64,000 nucleotides of DNA from Streptomyces sp. NBC_01497 (GCF_036250695.1 NZ_CP109427.1:6324001-6388000); one strand, 5' to 3'; shown: positions 1-8,788, counted from the stretch's first letter. The notes: generated by a model from the letters alone, not told the origin. Numbers and translations are program-made.

Positions 1-1670
1 GCCTGGGCACACCGCAGGAGTACGTGGACCGCATGGTGCCGCTGAGGGTCGGCGGCGAGTACGACAGGGACGACCTGCTCCGGCGTTTCGTCGAGATCCA
101 GTACACGCGCAACGACGTCGCCTTCCAGCGCGGCACCTTCCGGGTCCGGGGCGACACGATCGAGATCTTCCCGGTCTACGAGGAACTCGCGGTCCGCATC
201 GAGATGTTCGGGGACGAGATCGAGGCGCTGTCCACGCTGCACCCGCTGACCGGCGAGGTGATCAGCCAGGACGAGTACCTGTACATCTTCCCCGCGAGCC
301 ACTACGTGGCCGGCCCCGAGCGCATGGAGCGCGCGGTGGGCGACATCGAGGAGGAGCTGGAGCGGCGCCTCGCCGAACTGGACAAGCAGGGCAAGCTCCT
401 GGAGTCCCAGCGGCTGCGCATGCGCACGACGTACGACATCGAGATGATGCGCCAGATCGGGTCCTGCTCCGGCATCGAGAACTACTCGATGCACTTCGAC
501 GGCCGCGACTACGGATCCCCGCCCAACACCCTCCTGGACTACTTCCCCGAGGACTTCCTCCTCGTCATCGACGAGTCGCACGTCACCGTCCCGCAGATCG
601 GCGCGATGTACGAGGGTGACGCGTCCCGCAAGCGCACGCTGGTGGACCACGGTTTCCGGCTGCCGTCAGCGCTCGACAACCGGCCGCTGAAGTGGGAGGA
701 GTTCCAAAAGCGCGTCGGCCAGACCGTCTACCTGTCGGCCACGCCCGGCGCCTACGAGCTCTCCCGGGGCGACGGTGTGGTCGAGCAGATCATCCGGCCG
801 ACCGGGCTGATCGACCCGGAGGTCGTCGTCAAGCCGACGCAGGGCCAGATCGACGACCTGGTGCACGAGATCAGGGAGCGCACGGAGAAGGACGAGCGCG
901 TCCTTGTCACCACACTCACCAAGAAGATGTCCGAGGACCTCACGGAGTACTTCCTCGAACTGGGCATCCGGGTCCGCTACCTGCACAGCGACGTCGACAC
1001 CCTGCGCCGGGTGGAGCTGCTGCGCGAGCTGCGCGCCGGCGAGTACGACGTGCTGGTCGGTATCAACCTCCTGCGGGAGGGGCTGGACCTGCCCGAGGTC
1101 TCGCTCGTGGCGATCCTCGACGCCGACAAGGAGGGCTTCCTGCGCTCGGGCACGTCACTGATCCAGACGATCGGCCGCGCCGCGCGGAACGTGTCGGGCC
1201 AGGTGCACATGTACGCGGACAAGATCACGCCCGCGATGGCGCGCGCCATCGACGAGACCAACAGGCGGCGTGAGAAGCAGATCGCGTACAACACGGAGCG
1301 CGGTCTGGACCCGCAGCCGCTGCGCAAGAAGATCAACGACATCGTGGCGACGATCGCGCGCGAGGAGATCGACACGGACTCCCTGCTGGGCACGGGCTAC
1401 CGGCAGACCAAGAGCGGCAAGAACGGCAAGCCGGCCAAGGCGCCCGTGCCCTCCCTCGGCGCCGCGGCCAGGGGCGGCAAGGGGTCCGAGGGCGGCGAGG
1501 TCCTCACGGACCGGCCCGCGACTGAACTGGCCGGGATGATCGAGGAGATGACGGACCGGATGCGGGCCGCCGCGGGAGACCTCCAGTTCGAGGTGGCCGC
1601 GCGCCTGCGCGACGAGGTCGGTGAGCTGAAGAAGGAGCTGCGGCAGATGCGGGAGGCGGGCCTGGCCTGA
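1..1670 (+). CDS. uvrB: UvrABC excinuclease subunit B (5' truncated by window edge)
   Basis: UvrB is the ATP-dependent damage-verification helicase of nucleotide excision repair: it is loaded by UvrA and recruits UvrC. The reading frame is already open at base 3 ([11 protein letters not shown]...), so roughly the first 150 residues, including the Walker A region, lie outside the window. What remains shows the DESH helicase box near base 570, the [13 protein letters not shown] segment near 1060, the QTIGRAARN arginine-finger motif near 1165, and a C-terminal UVR domain (about 1530-1650) used to contact UvrC. An alanine/glycine/lysine-rich linker (about 1400-1500) separates the helicase core from the UVR domain. 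The family assignment is certain from these motifs; only the start is missing. Confidence 0.98.
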   Translation, partial: LGTPQEYVDRMVPLRVGGEYDRDDLLRRFVEIQYTRNDVAFQRGTFRVRGDTIEIFPVYEELAVRIEMFGDEIEALSTLHPLTGEVISQDEYLYIFPASHYVAGPERMERAVGDIEEELERRLAELDKQGKLLESQRLRMRTTYDIEMMRQIGSCSGIENYSMHFDGRDYGSPPNTLLDYFPEDFLLVIDESHVTVPQIGAMYEGDASRKRTLVDHGFRLPSALDNRPLKWEEFQKRVGQTVYLSATPGAYELSRGDGVVEQIIRPTGLIDPEVVVKPTQGQIDDLVHEIRERTEKDERVLVTTLTKKMSEDLTEYFLELGIRVRYLHSDVDTLRRVELLRELRAGEYDVLVGINLLREGLDLPEVSLVAILDADKEGFLRSGTSLIQTIGRAARNVSGQVHMYADKITPAMARAIDETNRRREKQIAYNTERGLDPQPLRKKINDIVATIAREEIDTDSLLGTGYRQTKSGKNGKPAKAPVPSLGAAARGGKGSEGGEVLTDRPATELAGMIEEMTDRMRAAAGDLQFEVAARLRDEVGELKKELRQMREAGLA

Positions 1671-1707
1671 CGGGCGGCGCGGCCGCCTCCGCCGCGTACA
1701 CCGGTGC

Positions 1708-1728
1708 CGGTCCTGTGTTGCAGGACCG
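1708..1728 (+). terminator. Hairpin downstream of uvrB
   Basis: CGGTCCTG (1708-1715), loop TGTTG, CAGGACCG (1721-1728): a perfect 8-bp stem 38 bases after the uvrB stop, with no U-tract. An overlapping inverted repeat CTGTGT-N10-ACACAG (1713-1734) could form instead. It is probably a terminator, but could be an operator for the downstream terD-like gene. Confidence 0.45.
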
Positions 1729-1834
1729 ACACAGTCGGCGTGAGGGCCTCCGGGCTGGGCAGCGTCCCCGCGTAGGGTGCCCGAAACCGCACACGGCCGT
1801 GGGGCGGGGGGACCGGTGAGAAGGAGGCCAGGGC

Positions 1835-2446
1835 GTGGTGGACACATCCAAGGGCGGTTCGTCCGGCGGGGGCGTCAGCCTGAGCAAGGGCCAGGCGATC
1901 AGCCTGGAGAAGAGGGGCGGGGGAACCCTCACCGCGGTGCGCATGGGGCTCGGCTGGCAGGCGGCCAAGCGCCGCGGCCTGTTCGGGATGCGCAATCGCG
2001 ATATCGACCTGGACGCCTCGGCGGTCCTCTTCGCCGACAAGCAGCCGGTCGACGTGGTCTTCTTCCGTCACCTCGTCAGTGACGACGGGTCGGTGCGCCA
2101 CACCGGGGACAACCTCGTGGGCGGCGAAGGACAGGGCGGGGACGACGAGTCGATCCTGGTGGACCTGGCGCAGGTGCCGGCGCACATCGACCAGATCGTC
2201 TTCACGGTCAACTCCTTCACGGGCCAGACGTTCCAGGAGGTGAGCAACGCCTTCTGCCGCCTCGTGGACGAGACGAACGGCGAGGAGCTGGCCCGCTACA
2301 CGCTGGACGGCGGCGGCCAGTACACGGCGCAGATCATGGCGAAGGTCCACCGCTCGGGTGCGGGCTGGCAGATGACCGCCCTGGGCAGCGCGGCCAACGG
2401 CCGTACCTTTCAGGACCTGATGCCGGCGATCCTCCCGCACCTCTGA
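1835..2446 (+). CDS. TerD-family calcium-binding stress protein
   Basis: A single TerD domain of about 190 residues after a short serine/glycine-rich start. The family's calcium-site signature is intact: DIDLDASAVLF near residue 50 and HTGDNLVGGEGQGGDDESILVDL near 88-110. TerD proteins are cytoplasmic; in actinomycetes they are abundant paralogues linked to tellurite resistance, stress and development, with no settled biochemical function. AAGGAGG at 1821-1827 precedes two adjacent GTG codons (1835, 1838); 1838 has the better spacing, so the protein may lack the first residue. A TerC-family gene follows 480 bases downstream, echoing ter gene clusters, but the riboswitch between them makes separate control likely. 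A second, two-domain TerD gene is at 60876. Confidence 0.92.
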   Translation: MVDTSKGGSSGGGVSLSKGQAISLEKRGGGTLTAVRMGLGWQAAKRRGLFGMRNRDIDLDASAVLFADKQPVDVVFFRHLVSDDGSVRHTGDNLVGGEGQGGDDESILVDLAQVPAHIDQIVFTVNSFTGQTFQEVSNAFCRLVDETNGEELARYTLDGGGQYTAQIMAKVHRSGAGWQMTALGSAANGRTFQDLMPAILPHL

Positions 2447-2699
2447 GACCTCTGAGACCTGAGGCCGCGGAACGCCTCCGCCGGTCCCGGCCCTGCCCGG
2501 CGGGGACCGGCGGACGTGTTCCGGGGGTGTGCCCGGCCGCTCGGTGACGTGCGGGAAGGGATGTGCGGGGTGTGTGGGATGCGCCGATGGTGACTCCTGC
2601 TGTCCGCCGGGTCAGGGATGGCCTGGTGCCCCACGGGTCGGCGTCGGGCGCTGCTGGCTTTACCCAAAGCTTCTCAGTAAAGCGCTGTGACCTGCGCAC

Positions 2700-2729
2700 T
2701 TGAATATTCTTTACCCATTACTTTACTTA
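2700..2729 (+). promoter_or_regulatory. Candidate terC promoter
   Basis: TTGAAT (2700-2705), an 18-base spacer, and TACTTA (2724-2729) resemble a vegetative -35/-10 pair in the AT-rich patch. Transcription would begin near 2736, about 25 bases before the riboswitch aptamer. Repeated TTTAC motifs around it could be operator sites. Confidence 0.55.
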
Positions 2730-2757
2730 TTCATGGGCATCCCTGTACCGTTGTGAG

Positions 2758-2921
2758 CAGCGGAGGGGAGTACTCCCACATCGCGACGTACCCGTCAATA
2801 CGGATCGCCATCGGTCCCGGGGCGTCGGCCTGGCAGTGGCGGTGGCCGCCCAGGTGGAAGAGACCTCCGGCAGGCAGTTCGACCCGCTCGACACTGCCCC
2901 AGTCGTACGACGCCGGAGGCA
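2758..2921 (+). ncRNA. yybP-ykoY-type (manganese) riboswitch upstream of terC
   Basis: The leader has the hallmarks of this aptamer: GGAGG (2762-2766) followed by GGAGTACTC on the 5' side, and GAAGAGACCTCC (2857-2868) on the 3' side, so P1 forms from 2762-2766 and 2864-2868, with a CGTCAATACG element (2792-2801) between. The known family binds Mn2+ and often controls TerC/MntP/P-type exporters. Here the P1 3' strand plus three bases, CCTCCGGC (2864-2871), is the exact reverse complement of GCCGGAGG (2912-2919), the Shine-Dalgarno of terC. A small helix GGCAG (2869-2873) / CTGCC (2894-2898) could support the alternative fold. The inferred logic is translational: metal-stabilised P1 frees the ribosome-binding site. 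No ligand can be proved from sequence. Confidence 0.8.
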
Positions 2922-2923
2922 CG

Positions 2924-3961
2924 ATGGACATCTCGTTGACCCTGTGGCTGCTGACCGTCCTCGGTCTGACGGCCCTGATCGCGATCGACTTCTTCATCGG
3001 TCGCAAACCCCATGAGGTCTCGGTCAGGGAGGCCGGAGTCTGGACGGTCGTCTGGCTCGCCCTGGCCGGCGTGTTCGGCCTCGGCCTGATGGTGTTCGGC
3101 AGCGGCAAGGCCGGCGGCGAGTTCTTCGCCGGATACGTCACGGAGAAGTCGCTCAGTGTCGACAACCTCTTCGTGTTCATCGTGATCATGGCGAAGTTCG
3201 CGGTGCCGCTCCGGCTCCAGCAGCGTGTGCTGCTGTTCGGTGTGCTGATCGCGCTGGTACTGCGCGCCGGGTTCATCGCGGCGGGTGCCGCCGTCCTCGC
3301 GAGCTTCTCGTGGGTGTTCTTCCTGTTCGGCGCGTTCCTCATCTACACGGCCTGGAAGCTGATCCAGGAGGCGCGTTCGGACCACGACGGCGATGAGGAG
3401 TGGGAGGAGAACCGTCTCCTCAAGTCCATCGAGCGCCGCTTCGGCGTGGCGGACAAGTACCACGACACGAAGCTGTTCATCCGGCGAGGCGGCAAGCGCG
3501 TCCTCACGCCGCTGATGGTGGTCATGCTCGCCATCGGCACCACGGACGTGATGTTCGCGCTCGACTCGATCCCCGCGATCTTCGGCCTCACCCAGGACCC
3601 GTACATCGTCTTCACGGCCAACGCGTTCGCGCTGATGGGCCTGCGGCAGCTGTACTTCCTGATCGGCGGGCTGATGAAGAAGCTGGTCCACCTCAGTTAC
3701 GGCCTGTCGGTGATCCTGGGCTTCATCGGCGTGAAGCTCGTCCTGCACGCGCTGCACGAACTGGGGGTGCACGTCCCCGAGATCGGCATCACCCTCTCGC
3801 TGTCGGTGATCGGCGGGGTGCTGCTCATCACGACCGTCACCAGCCTGATCGCCACCCGCAAGCAGACCGCGACGGCCGCACCGGCCACGGCCGCGCACTC
3901 CGGTTCCCCCCGCCCGAACGTGGAAGAGGGCGGCAGGAACAAGGACAGCGCGGACGTCTGA
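2924..3961 (+). CDS. TerC-family integral membrane protein, probable manganese exporter
   Basis: A 345-residue polytopic membrane protein of the TerC/Alx family. It starts MDISLTLWLLTVLGLTALIAIDFFIG and has about eight or nine hydrophobic segments. The acidic motifs within membrane segments that mark the family are present: SVDNLFVFIVIM near residue 80 and IGTTDVMFALDSIPAIFG near 205. A hydrophilic loop (about 145-190) is charged and a low-complexity tail (about 315-345) ends the protein. I chose ATG 2924 over in-frame upstream codons because GGAGG (2915-2919) precedes it and the upstream frame crosses a structured leader. Family members export Mn2+ or help metallate secreted proteins; the riboswitch favours the manganese role. 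Confidence 0.93.
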   Translation: MDISLTLWLLTVLGLTALIAIDFFIGRKPHEVSVREAGVWTVVWLALAGVFGLGLMVFGSGKAGGEFFAGYVTEKSLSVDNLFVFIVIMAKFAVPLRLQQRVLLFGVLIALVLRAGFIAAGAAVLASFSWVFFLFGAFLIYTAWKLIQEARSDHDGDEEWEENRLLKSIERRFGVADKYHDTKLFIRRGGKRVLTPLMVVMLAIGTTDVMFALDSIPAIFGLTQDPYIVFTANAFALMGLRQLYFLIGGLMKKLVHLSYGLSVILGFIGVKLVLHALHELGVHVPEIGITLSLSVIGGVLLITTVTSLIATRKQTATAAPATAAHSGSPRPNVEEGGRNKDSADV

Positions 3962-4007
3962 GTCGTCCGTCGCCCTCGACTGGTCGGCGGCCGAGGGCGA
4001 CGGGCCC

Positions 4008-4048
4008 GGCCCCCGTCCGCGATCCGTACCGGATCGCGGACGGGGGCC
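4008..4048 (+). terminator. Strong terminator hairpin between terC and the convergent S66 peptidase gene
   Basis: An 18-bp perfect stem (4008-4025 with 4031-4048) with loop GTACC, followed by CTTTCT. It lies between two convergent stop codons (3961 and 4094), so it can serve both strands. Confidence 0.88.
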
Positions 4049-4093
4049 CTTTCTACGCGCCGGGCCGTGCCCCGCCGGCGAGCGCGGGACGGA

Positions 4094-5203
4094 TCAGTAC
4101 CACACCGTCACGCGGCGGGCCGGGCCGTCGACCCGTACCGTCCCGCCGTACGGCACGATCAGCTGCGGGTCCGTGTGCCCGAGGTCCATGTCGAAGACGG
4201 CCAGGGTGTCCGGCGCGTACTCACCGAGGGCGCGTTCGACGGCAGCCCGCTGCTCACGGGCGTACCGCGCCCCCTCGGCCGGGGTGGTCCGCCGGTTCAG
4301 CGCCCAGGTCTTCGGCCGGGCCATCAGCAGCGCGGGGAACCGGGCGAGCAGCCCGCGCCCGCCCATGTCGCACAGGATCCGGTACACCTGCGAGGCGGAC
4401 GGCATCTCCTCCGACGTCTCCAGCAGCAGCACGCAGCCGTCGTAGACCGAGGGGTCCGCCTGGATCTCGCGCTCCGCCGCGAGGAGCGACGACAGCACCT
4501 CCAGGTTGCCGCCCCAGCTGGACCCCTCCACCACCCGCTCGGGGCCGTGCCAGGACCAGCCGCCCGCCGGGCGGGTCTCCGGTTCGGTATCGAACGTGGC
4601 CGGATCCGCCCAGTCCCGGGCCGTGTCGCGGAACCGGGCCGCCGGGCGCAGTTCGTAGGGCCCCGACGTGAACAGGGCGGCCCGCAGCGACGCGGCCGTC
4701 AGCGGGTCCATCCGGCCCGGCCTGCCGAACTCCACCATCACGCTGCCGCCGTGGTAGCCGACGATGCCGGTGTTCCACAGGTACGCCAGCAGGTTGGTGT
4801 TGTCGCTGTAGCCGAAGAACGGCTTCGGGTTCGCGGCGATCAGCTCGCGGTCCAGGTGGGGCAGCACGGTGATCTGGTCGTCACCGCCGATGCTCGCGAT
4901 GACGGCCCTGACCGCGGGGTCGCCGAACGCCGCGTGGATGTCGGCGGCCCGCTCGCGTGCCGTGGCCCCCATCCGGCGCGTCGCGGGGTACTCCACCGGT
5001 TCGAGCCCGAAGTCGTCGGCGAGCCGGCGCAGCCCCAGTTCGTGGGGGAGCGGCAGGAGGCCGGGCAGGCCCGAGGACGGTGAGATCACGGCGATCCGGT
5101 CGCCGGGACGCGGCTTCGGCGGGAGGACCGGGACCCGCGCCGTGCTGGGGCGGTCGGGCCCTCGCGACGGGGGGCCCGGGCGCGCGGGGCGTGGTGTCGG
5201 CAT
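4094..5203 (-). CDS. S66-family LD-carboxypeptidase (MccF-like)
   Basis: A 369-residue serine peptidase of family S66, whose members cleave LD-peptide bonds in muropeptides during wall recycling or hydrolyse microcin C-like aminoacyl nucleotides. The nucleophile motif FFGYSDNTNLL, a WGGNLE segment carrying the catalytic glutamate, and LGHTDPQ carrying the catalytic histidine are all present in order. The PGDRIAVISPSSG opening is typical of the fold. The first 25 residues are proline/arginine-rich and not part of the domain. No signal peptide is evident, so action is probably cytoplasmic. TAGCCT lies seven bases before the ATG, suggesting a leaderless message. Which substrate class it uses cannot be told from sequence. 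Confidence 0.9.
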   Translation of the reverse strand: MPTPRPARPGPPSRGPDRPSTARVPVLPPKPRPGDRIAVISPSSGLPGLLPLPHELGLRRLADDFGLEPVEYPATRRMGATARERAADIHAAFGDPAVRAVIASIGGDDQITVLPHLDRELIAANPKPFFGYSDNTNLLAYLWNTGIVGYHGGSVMVEFGRPGRMDPLTAASLRAALFTSGPYELRPAARFRDTARDWADPATFDTEPETRPAGGWSWHGPERVVEGSSWGGNLEVLSSLLAAEREIQADPSVYDGCVLLLETSEEMPSASQVYRILCDMGGRGLLARFPALLMARPKTWALNRRTTPAEGARYAREQRAAVERALGEYAPDTLAVFDMDLGHTDPQLIVPYGGTVRVDGPARRVTVWY

Positions 5204-5210
5204 GGCGCCG

Positions 5211-5216
5211 AGGCTA
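5211..5216 (-). promoter_or_regulatory. -10 element for leaderless S66 peptidase mRNA
   Basis: TAGCCT on the minus strand sits seven bases before the ATG at 5203, with no Shine-Dalgarno in between. Confidence 0.5.
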
Positions 5217-5400
5217 GTGAGCGCCGACCCGACGTACGAGCGAATAACCCCGCGGTCTAGCGTGGTCGCCGAAAACCGACGGCCGGGCGCATATCGGAGC
5301 CTGGCCTGCGCCGGTACCCATGACGGGACCGGTGGCGGGACCGGTCCTGCGGGGCCGGCCCGCAGCGGTGGCGAGACCGGTACGCGAAAGAGGGTGCGGC

Positions 5401-6402
5401 GTGCTGCCGGAACTGACCGTGAGCCGGGGCTTCACGTCCTGGACGCTCGACCCGGCGGCGCTGGTCGCGGTGGTCGTGCTCGCCGGGCTGTACGCGTACG
5501 GCGTCGCGGGGCGCGTCCGCTCGGGGCAGCGCCTGCCCGTGGTGAGGGCCGCCTCGTTCGTGGTGCTCGGGCTCGGCACGATCGTCGTCGCCACCATGTC
5601 CTCGCTGGCCGTCTACGACCGGGTGCTGTTCTGGCCCGCCGCGGTGCAGAACATTTTGCTCGACCTGCTGGCGCCGCTCGGCCTGGCCCTGGGCGACCCC
5701 TTGGCCCTCGCGGCGCCGGACGGGCGACTGCGCCGGGCGATGACCTCGCGGCCCGTGCGGCTGTTGACGTTCCCGCTCGTCAGCTCCCTGTTCGTGCTGA
5801 TCTCGGAGCTGGCCATCTACTTCACGCCGTACTTCCCGACGGCTCTGCACAACGACCTGGTGCGGCAGTTGATGCACGCGCAACTGCTCGTCACCGGTTC
5901 CCTGTTCGTCCTGCCGATGCTGACCGGCCAGGAGTTGCTGCCGCGCTGGTGCACCCATCCGATCAGGGCCGCGCTGGTGTTCGTCGACGGACTCTTCGAC
6001 TCGATCCCCGGCATCGTCGTGATGACGAGCGGCACCCTCGTCGCGGGGCCCTGGTACCGGGCGCACCCCCGCGGTTGGGGGCCCACGCTCCAGTTCGACC
6101 AGATGCTCGGCGGCGGCCTGATGCTGACGCTCGCGGAGATCGTCGCCCTGCCCTTCCTCATCGCGGTGTTCTTCCAGTGGTGGCACACAGAGCGGGACCG
6201 CACCGCCGAACTCGACGCCCGCCTCGACGCGGAGCTGACCCCGGTGGGACCGGCCGCCCCGGTGGGCGCCGCCACCACGGGGACGCGCGTGCCCGCGGCC
6301 TCGGACGCGGCCCCGGCGGACACCGCGGATTCCGGGCTGGTGCGCCCCTGGTGGGAGACCGACGACGGCGAGGTCGGGCAGCGGATGCGCAGAAGCCGCT
6401 GA
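5401..6402 (+). CDS. ctaG: Cytochrome c oxidase assembly protein, CtaG type
   Basis: A 333-residue multi-pass membrane protein of the caa3_CtaG family, which helps insert copper into cytochrome c oxidase in Gram-positive bacteria. About seven transmembrane segments are visible. Family-typical stretches include FWPAAVQNILLDLLAPLGLAL near residue 80, MHAQLLVTGSLFVLPMLTGQELLP near 160, and QWWHTERDRTAELDARLD near 260. An alanine/proline-rich cytoplasmic tail follows. I chose GTG 5401 because GAAAGAGGG lies just upstream; an in-frame ATG at 5320 would add 27 low-complexity residues. Genes for haem O and haem A synthases (ctaB, ctaA) lie elsewhere in the window. Confidence 0.88.
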   Translation: MLPELTVSRGFTSWTLDPAALVAVVVLAGLYAYGVAGRVRSGQRLPVVRAASFVVLGLGTIVVATMSSLAVYDRVLFWPAAVQNILLDLLAPLGLALGDPLALAAPDGRLRRAMTSRPVRLLTFPLVSSLFVLISELAIYFTPYFPTALHNDLVRQLMHAQLLVTGSLFVLPMLTGQELLPRWCTHPIRAALVFVDGLFDSIPGIVVMTSGTLVAGPWYRAHPRGWGPTLQFDQMLGGGLMLTLAEIVALPFLIAVFFQWWHTERDRTAELDARLDAELTPVGPAAPVGAATTGTRVPAASDAAPADTADSGLVRPWWETDDGEVGQRMRRSR

Positions 6403-6494
6403 CCGCCGCGCCATGGCCGGCGCCGGACGAGGGCGGCCGCCCGGCCGGCCGGACCCGGTCGCCGTGGGCCCCGCCGGGGCCCGTCCGCGTGCGT

Positions 6495-6500
6495 TACGGT
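6495..6500 (+). promoter_or_regulatory. -10 element for leaderless sugar kinase mRNA
   Basis: TACGGT ends seven bases before the GTG at 6508; no ribosome-binding site is visible. Confidence 0.45.
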
Positions 6501-6507
6501 CGGTGCC

Positions 6508-7425
6508 GTGATCGTCGTCGCCGGTGAGTCCCTGATCGACCTGGTCCCTGCCGAGCGGGCGGGCGGGGCACTCGCGCCCCTGACGCCCCGTCGCGGCGGT
6601 GGCCCGTACAACACGGCTGTGGCCCTCGGCCGGCTCGGCGACCGGGCCGCGTTCTGCTCGCGGATCTCCACCGACGCGTTCGGCGAGGCGCTCGTGGAGG
6701 GGCTGCGCGAGGCCGGTGTCGGCCTGGCGTTCACCCAGCGCGGGCCGCAACCCACGACCCTCGCCGTGGCGACGGTGGCCGAGGACGGCTCCGCCGGATT
6801 CGGCTTCCACGCGGAAGGGAGCGCCGACCGCCTCTTCGCGCTTCCCACGGCCCTGCCACCGTCCGTACGGGCGATCGCGTTCGGTACGTGTTCGCTCGTC
6901 CTGGAGCCCGGGGCCACGGCGTACGAGGCACTGCTGCGGCGCGAGGCGGACCGGGGCGTCTTCACGCTCCTCGACCCGAACATCCGCCCGGGCCTGATCC
7001 CGGACGCGGGCGCCTACCGGGCCCGCTTCCGGTCCTGGCTGCCCTCCGTGTCCCTCCTGAAGCTCTCGGAACAGGACGCGCAGTGGCTGGAGGGCACGCC
7101 CGAGGGCTGGCTCGGCAGTGGGCCCGCGGCGGTGGTGCTGACCCGGGGCGGCGCCGGGCTCAGCGTGTTCACCGCGGCGGGCGGTGAGGTGTCGGTGCCC
7201 GCCGCGCCCGTCGAGGTCGCCGACACCATCGGCGCCGGTGACACGGTCAACGCCGCGCTGCTGCACAGCCTCGCCGCCCACGACGCGCTGACACCACCCG
7301 CGCTCGTCTCCCTCGGCGACAGCGGCTGGCGCGAGGTGCTGGCCTTCGCCGCCCGCGCGGCGGCGGTGACCTGTTCCCGGCCCGGCGCGGACCCCCCGTA
7401 CGCCTCGGAACTGCTGTCGGCGTGA
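6508..7425 (+). CDS. PfkB-family carbohydrate kinase (fructokinase-like)
   Basis: A 305-residue ribokinase-fold sugar kinase. The N-terminal GESLIDLVP opening, the GGGPYNTAVALGRLG substrate-side signature near residue 30, and the C-terminal DTIGAGDTVNAALL signature near 245, which carries the catalytic aspartate and anion hole, are complete. It would phosphorylate a ketose or related sugar with ATP in the cytoplasm; the exact sugar is not decided by sequence, though fructose is a reasonable guess from the overall pattern. It stands alone between ctaG and a convergent small membrane gene, so context adds little. The GTG start fits a leaderless transcript. Confidence 0.88.
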   Translation: MIVVAGESLIDLVPAERAGGALAPLTPRRGGGPYNTAVALGRLGDRAAFCSRISTDAFGEALVEGLREAGVGLAFTQRGPQPTTLAVATVAEDGSAGFGFHAEGSADRLFALPTALPPSVRAIAFGTCSLVLEPGATAYEALLRREADRGVFTLLDPNIRPGLIPDAGAYRARFRSWLPSVSLLKLSEQDAQWLEGTPEGWLGSGPAAVVLTRGGAGLSVFTAAGGEVSVPAAPVEVADTIGAGDTVNAALLHSLAAHDALTPPALVSLGDSGWREVLAFAARAAAVTCSRPGADPPYASELLSA

Positions 7426-7458
7426 GGCCGCGCGGGCCCTCGGGGACCGGGCCGGGAC

Positions 7459-7683
7459 TCAGGCCGACAGGCGCGGCGAGCGGTCTCCGGTCGTTCTGCG
7501 TGTCGCGAGGTAGAGCGCGACGAGCCAGCCGATCAGGGTTCCGCCGAGGACCAGGTTCACCAGCAGGATCAGCCACCGCCGCGGTACGCCCCGGTTGAAG
7601 GCGATCAGCGACAGCAGGAGATACACCGCGATGAAGACGATGGTGAGCAGGACAGAGAGAAACGGGCCGAGTGTTCCGAACAT
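7459..7683 (-). CDS. Small two-pass membrane protein, superinfection-immunity-like family
   Basis: A 74-residue protein with two hydrophobic segments (about 8-28 and 38-60) and a short basic tail. The second segment, LLVNLVLGGTLIGWLVALYLA, resembles the NxxxGxTxxGWxxAL pattern of the superinfection-immunity family (phage T4 Imm-like), which occurs as chromosomal genes in many bacteria without nearby phage. Its cellular role here is unknown. It is convergent with the sugar kinase, 33 bases apart. TAGCCT six bases before the ATG suggests a leaderless message. Confidence 0.75.
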   Translation of the reverse strand: MFGTLGPFLSVLLTIVFIAVYLLLSLIAFNRGVPRRWLILLVNLVLGGTLIGWLVALYLATRRTTGDRSPRLSA

Positions 7684-7689
7684 GACAAG

Positions 7690-7695
7690 AGGCTA
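7690..7695 (-). promoter_or_regulatory. -10 element for leaderless mRNA of the 74-residue membrane protein
   Basis: TAGCCT on the minus strand, six bases before the ATG at 7683. Confidence 0.5.
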
Positions 7696-7817
7696 GGGCA
7701 ACGGCCCGCGGCCGCGGTCGGCGCCGTGCGGCGCCGGCCGCGCGGGTCCGCCCCGACGGGCGGGTGATCGTCCGCGCCCGAAGACCCGGGGGCGCCGGCT
7801 TGGCTGCTCGCGGCTCC

Positions 7818-8762
7818 TCACGCGGACGGTGCGGCTCCCGGCGTGCGCGGCTCCTCCCGCCCGTCCAGGAAGGCGGTGATCGCCGCCGCGAAGCCCGCGG
7901 GGTCCTCCGCCCACGGGATGTGGCCGGCCTGAGGCAGGACGGTCCTGCTGACCTGCGGGAGCGCGCGTTCCAGGGAATCCACGGCCGACCTCGGGCGGAT
8001 GTCCCGCGCGCCGTCCACGATCAGGACCGGGACGGTCAGTTCCGCGCAGCGCTCCGGCATCCCGCCGTCGGCTGCCAGGTCCCGCAGCTCGCGGTTGAGT
8101 GCCGTGTTGCAGGCCCGGTTGACGCCGAACCACGGTGTCGCCATGGCCTCGGCCGACGCCAGGGCGTCGGGGCCGAGGAAGTCCGCCGACCACTGGAGCA
8201 CGCAGAGTTCGCGGTCCTCCGACTCCGTCAGGCCGGACGCGGGCCGGTCGTTCAGCTCGCGCCATCGCGCCAGGCGGTGCCCGAGCCGCCGTCGCTGCCC
8301 TTCCTCGTAGGCGGGATGCCAGGCGGACACGTCGTCCACGCCGACGCCCGAGACGTACACCAGCGCGCGGACCCGGTCGGGGCGCTCCAGCGCGTACAGG
8401 AGCGCGAGTTGCGCGCCCCACGAGTGCCCGACCAGCACGGCCCGCTCCCATCCCGATGCTCGCCGTACGGCGTCGAGATCGGCGATCGAGCGGGCCACCG
8501 TGTAAGGGCCCCGGCGTTCGGAACGCCCGCAGCCCCGTTGGTCCCAGCGCACCACCGGCCGCCCTCCGAGGAGCGCGGCCGGTGCCTGCAGGGTGTCCCA
8601 GATGCCGGGGCCGCCGTGGCAGAGGATCACCGGCGCCCCGGGGCCGTCCGCCGCGCGGACGGCCCAGAGCCGGACCCCGTCGTCCGCGACGACGTCGATG
8701 CCCTCGCCGTCCCCGCCGCCGTGAGCGGTTCCGTCGGCCCCCGCGTGCGCTGTCTTCGCCAT
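7818..8762 (-). CDS. Alpha/beta hydrolase, proline-iminopeptidase-like
   Basis: An alpha/beta-hydrolase with HGGPG (oxyanion loop), WDQRGCGRS, the nucleophile elbow GHSWGAQLAL, an acid in VDGARDIRP, and the catalytic histidine in PQAGHIPW. The HGGPG plus DQRGCGRS combination is characteristic of prolyl aminopeptidase-type members, but many such proteins act on other esters or amides. I take ATG 8762 (314 residues), which clears the uvrA stop; a GTG at 8792 would overlap that stop as GTGA, adding ten residues, but has no ribosome-binding site. The gene lies directly downstream of uvrA on the same strand and may be read from its transcript. Confidence 0.85.
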   Translation of the reverse strand: MAKTAHAGADGTAHGGGDGEGIDVVADDGVRLWAVRAADGPGAPVILCHGGPGIWDTLQAPAALLGGRPVVRWDQRGCGRSERRGPYTVARSIADLDAVRRASGWERAVLVGHSWGAQLALLYALERPDRVRALVYVSGVGVDDVSAWHPAYEEGQRRRLGHRLARWRELNDRPASGLTESEDRELCVLQWSADFLGPDALASAEAMATPWFGVNRACNTALNRELRDLAADGGMPERCAELTVPVLIVDGARDIRPRSAVDSLERALPQVSRTVLPQAGHIPWAEDPAGFAAAITAFLDGREEPRTPGAAPSA

Positions 8763-8788
8763 GACCCGGGATCCTGCCGGGTCACGGC

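Larger units (their letters stand above)
2447..2923 (+). other. terD-like/terC intergenic region with promoter and riboswitch
   Basis: This 477-base non-coding stretch has a markedly AT-rich patch (about 2657-2735) in an otherwise GC-rich window. It contains an inverted repeat CTTTAC (2658-2663) / GTAAAG (2677-2682), further TTTAC copies near 2711 and 2722, a candidate promoter, and the leader RNA annotated separately. The reading frame that extends terC upstream across it has no coding support and is taken as untranslated leader. Confidence 0.8.
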
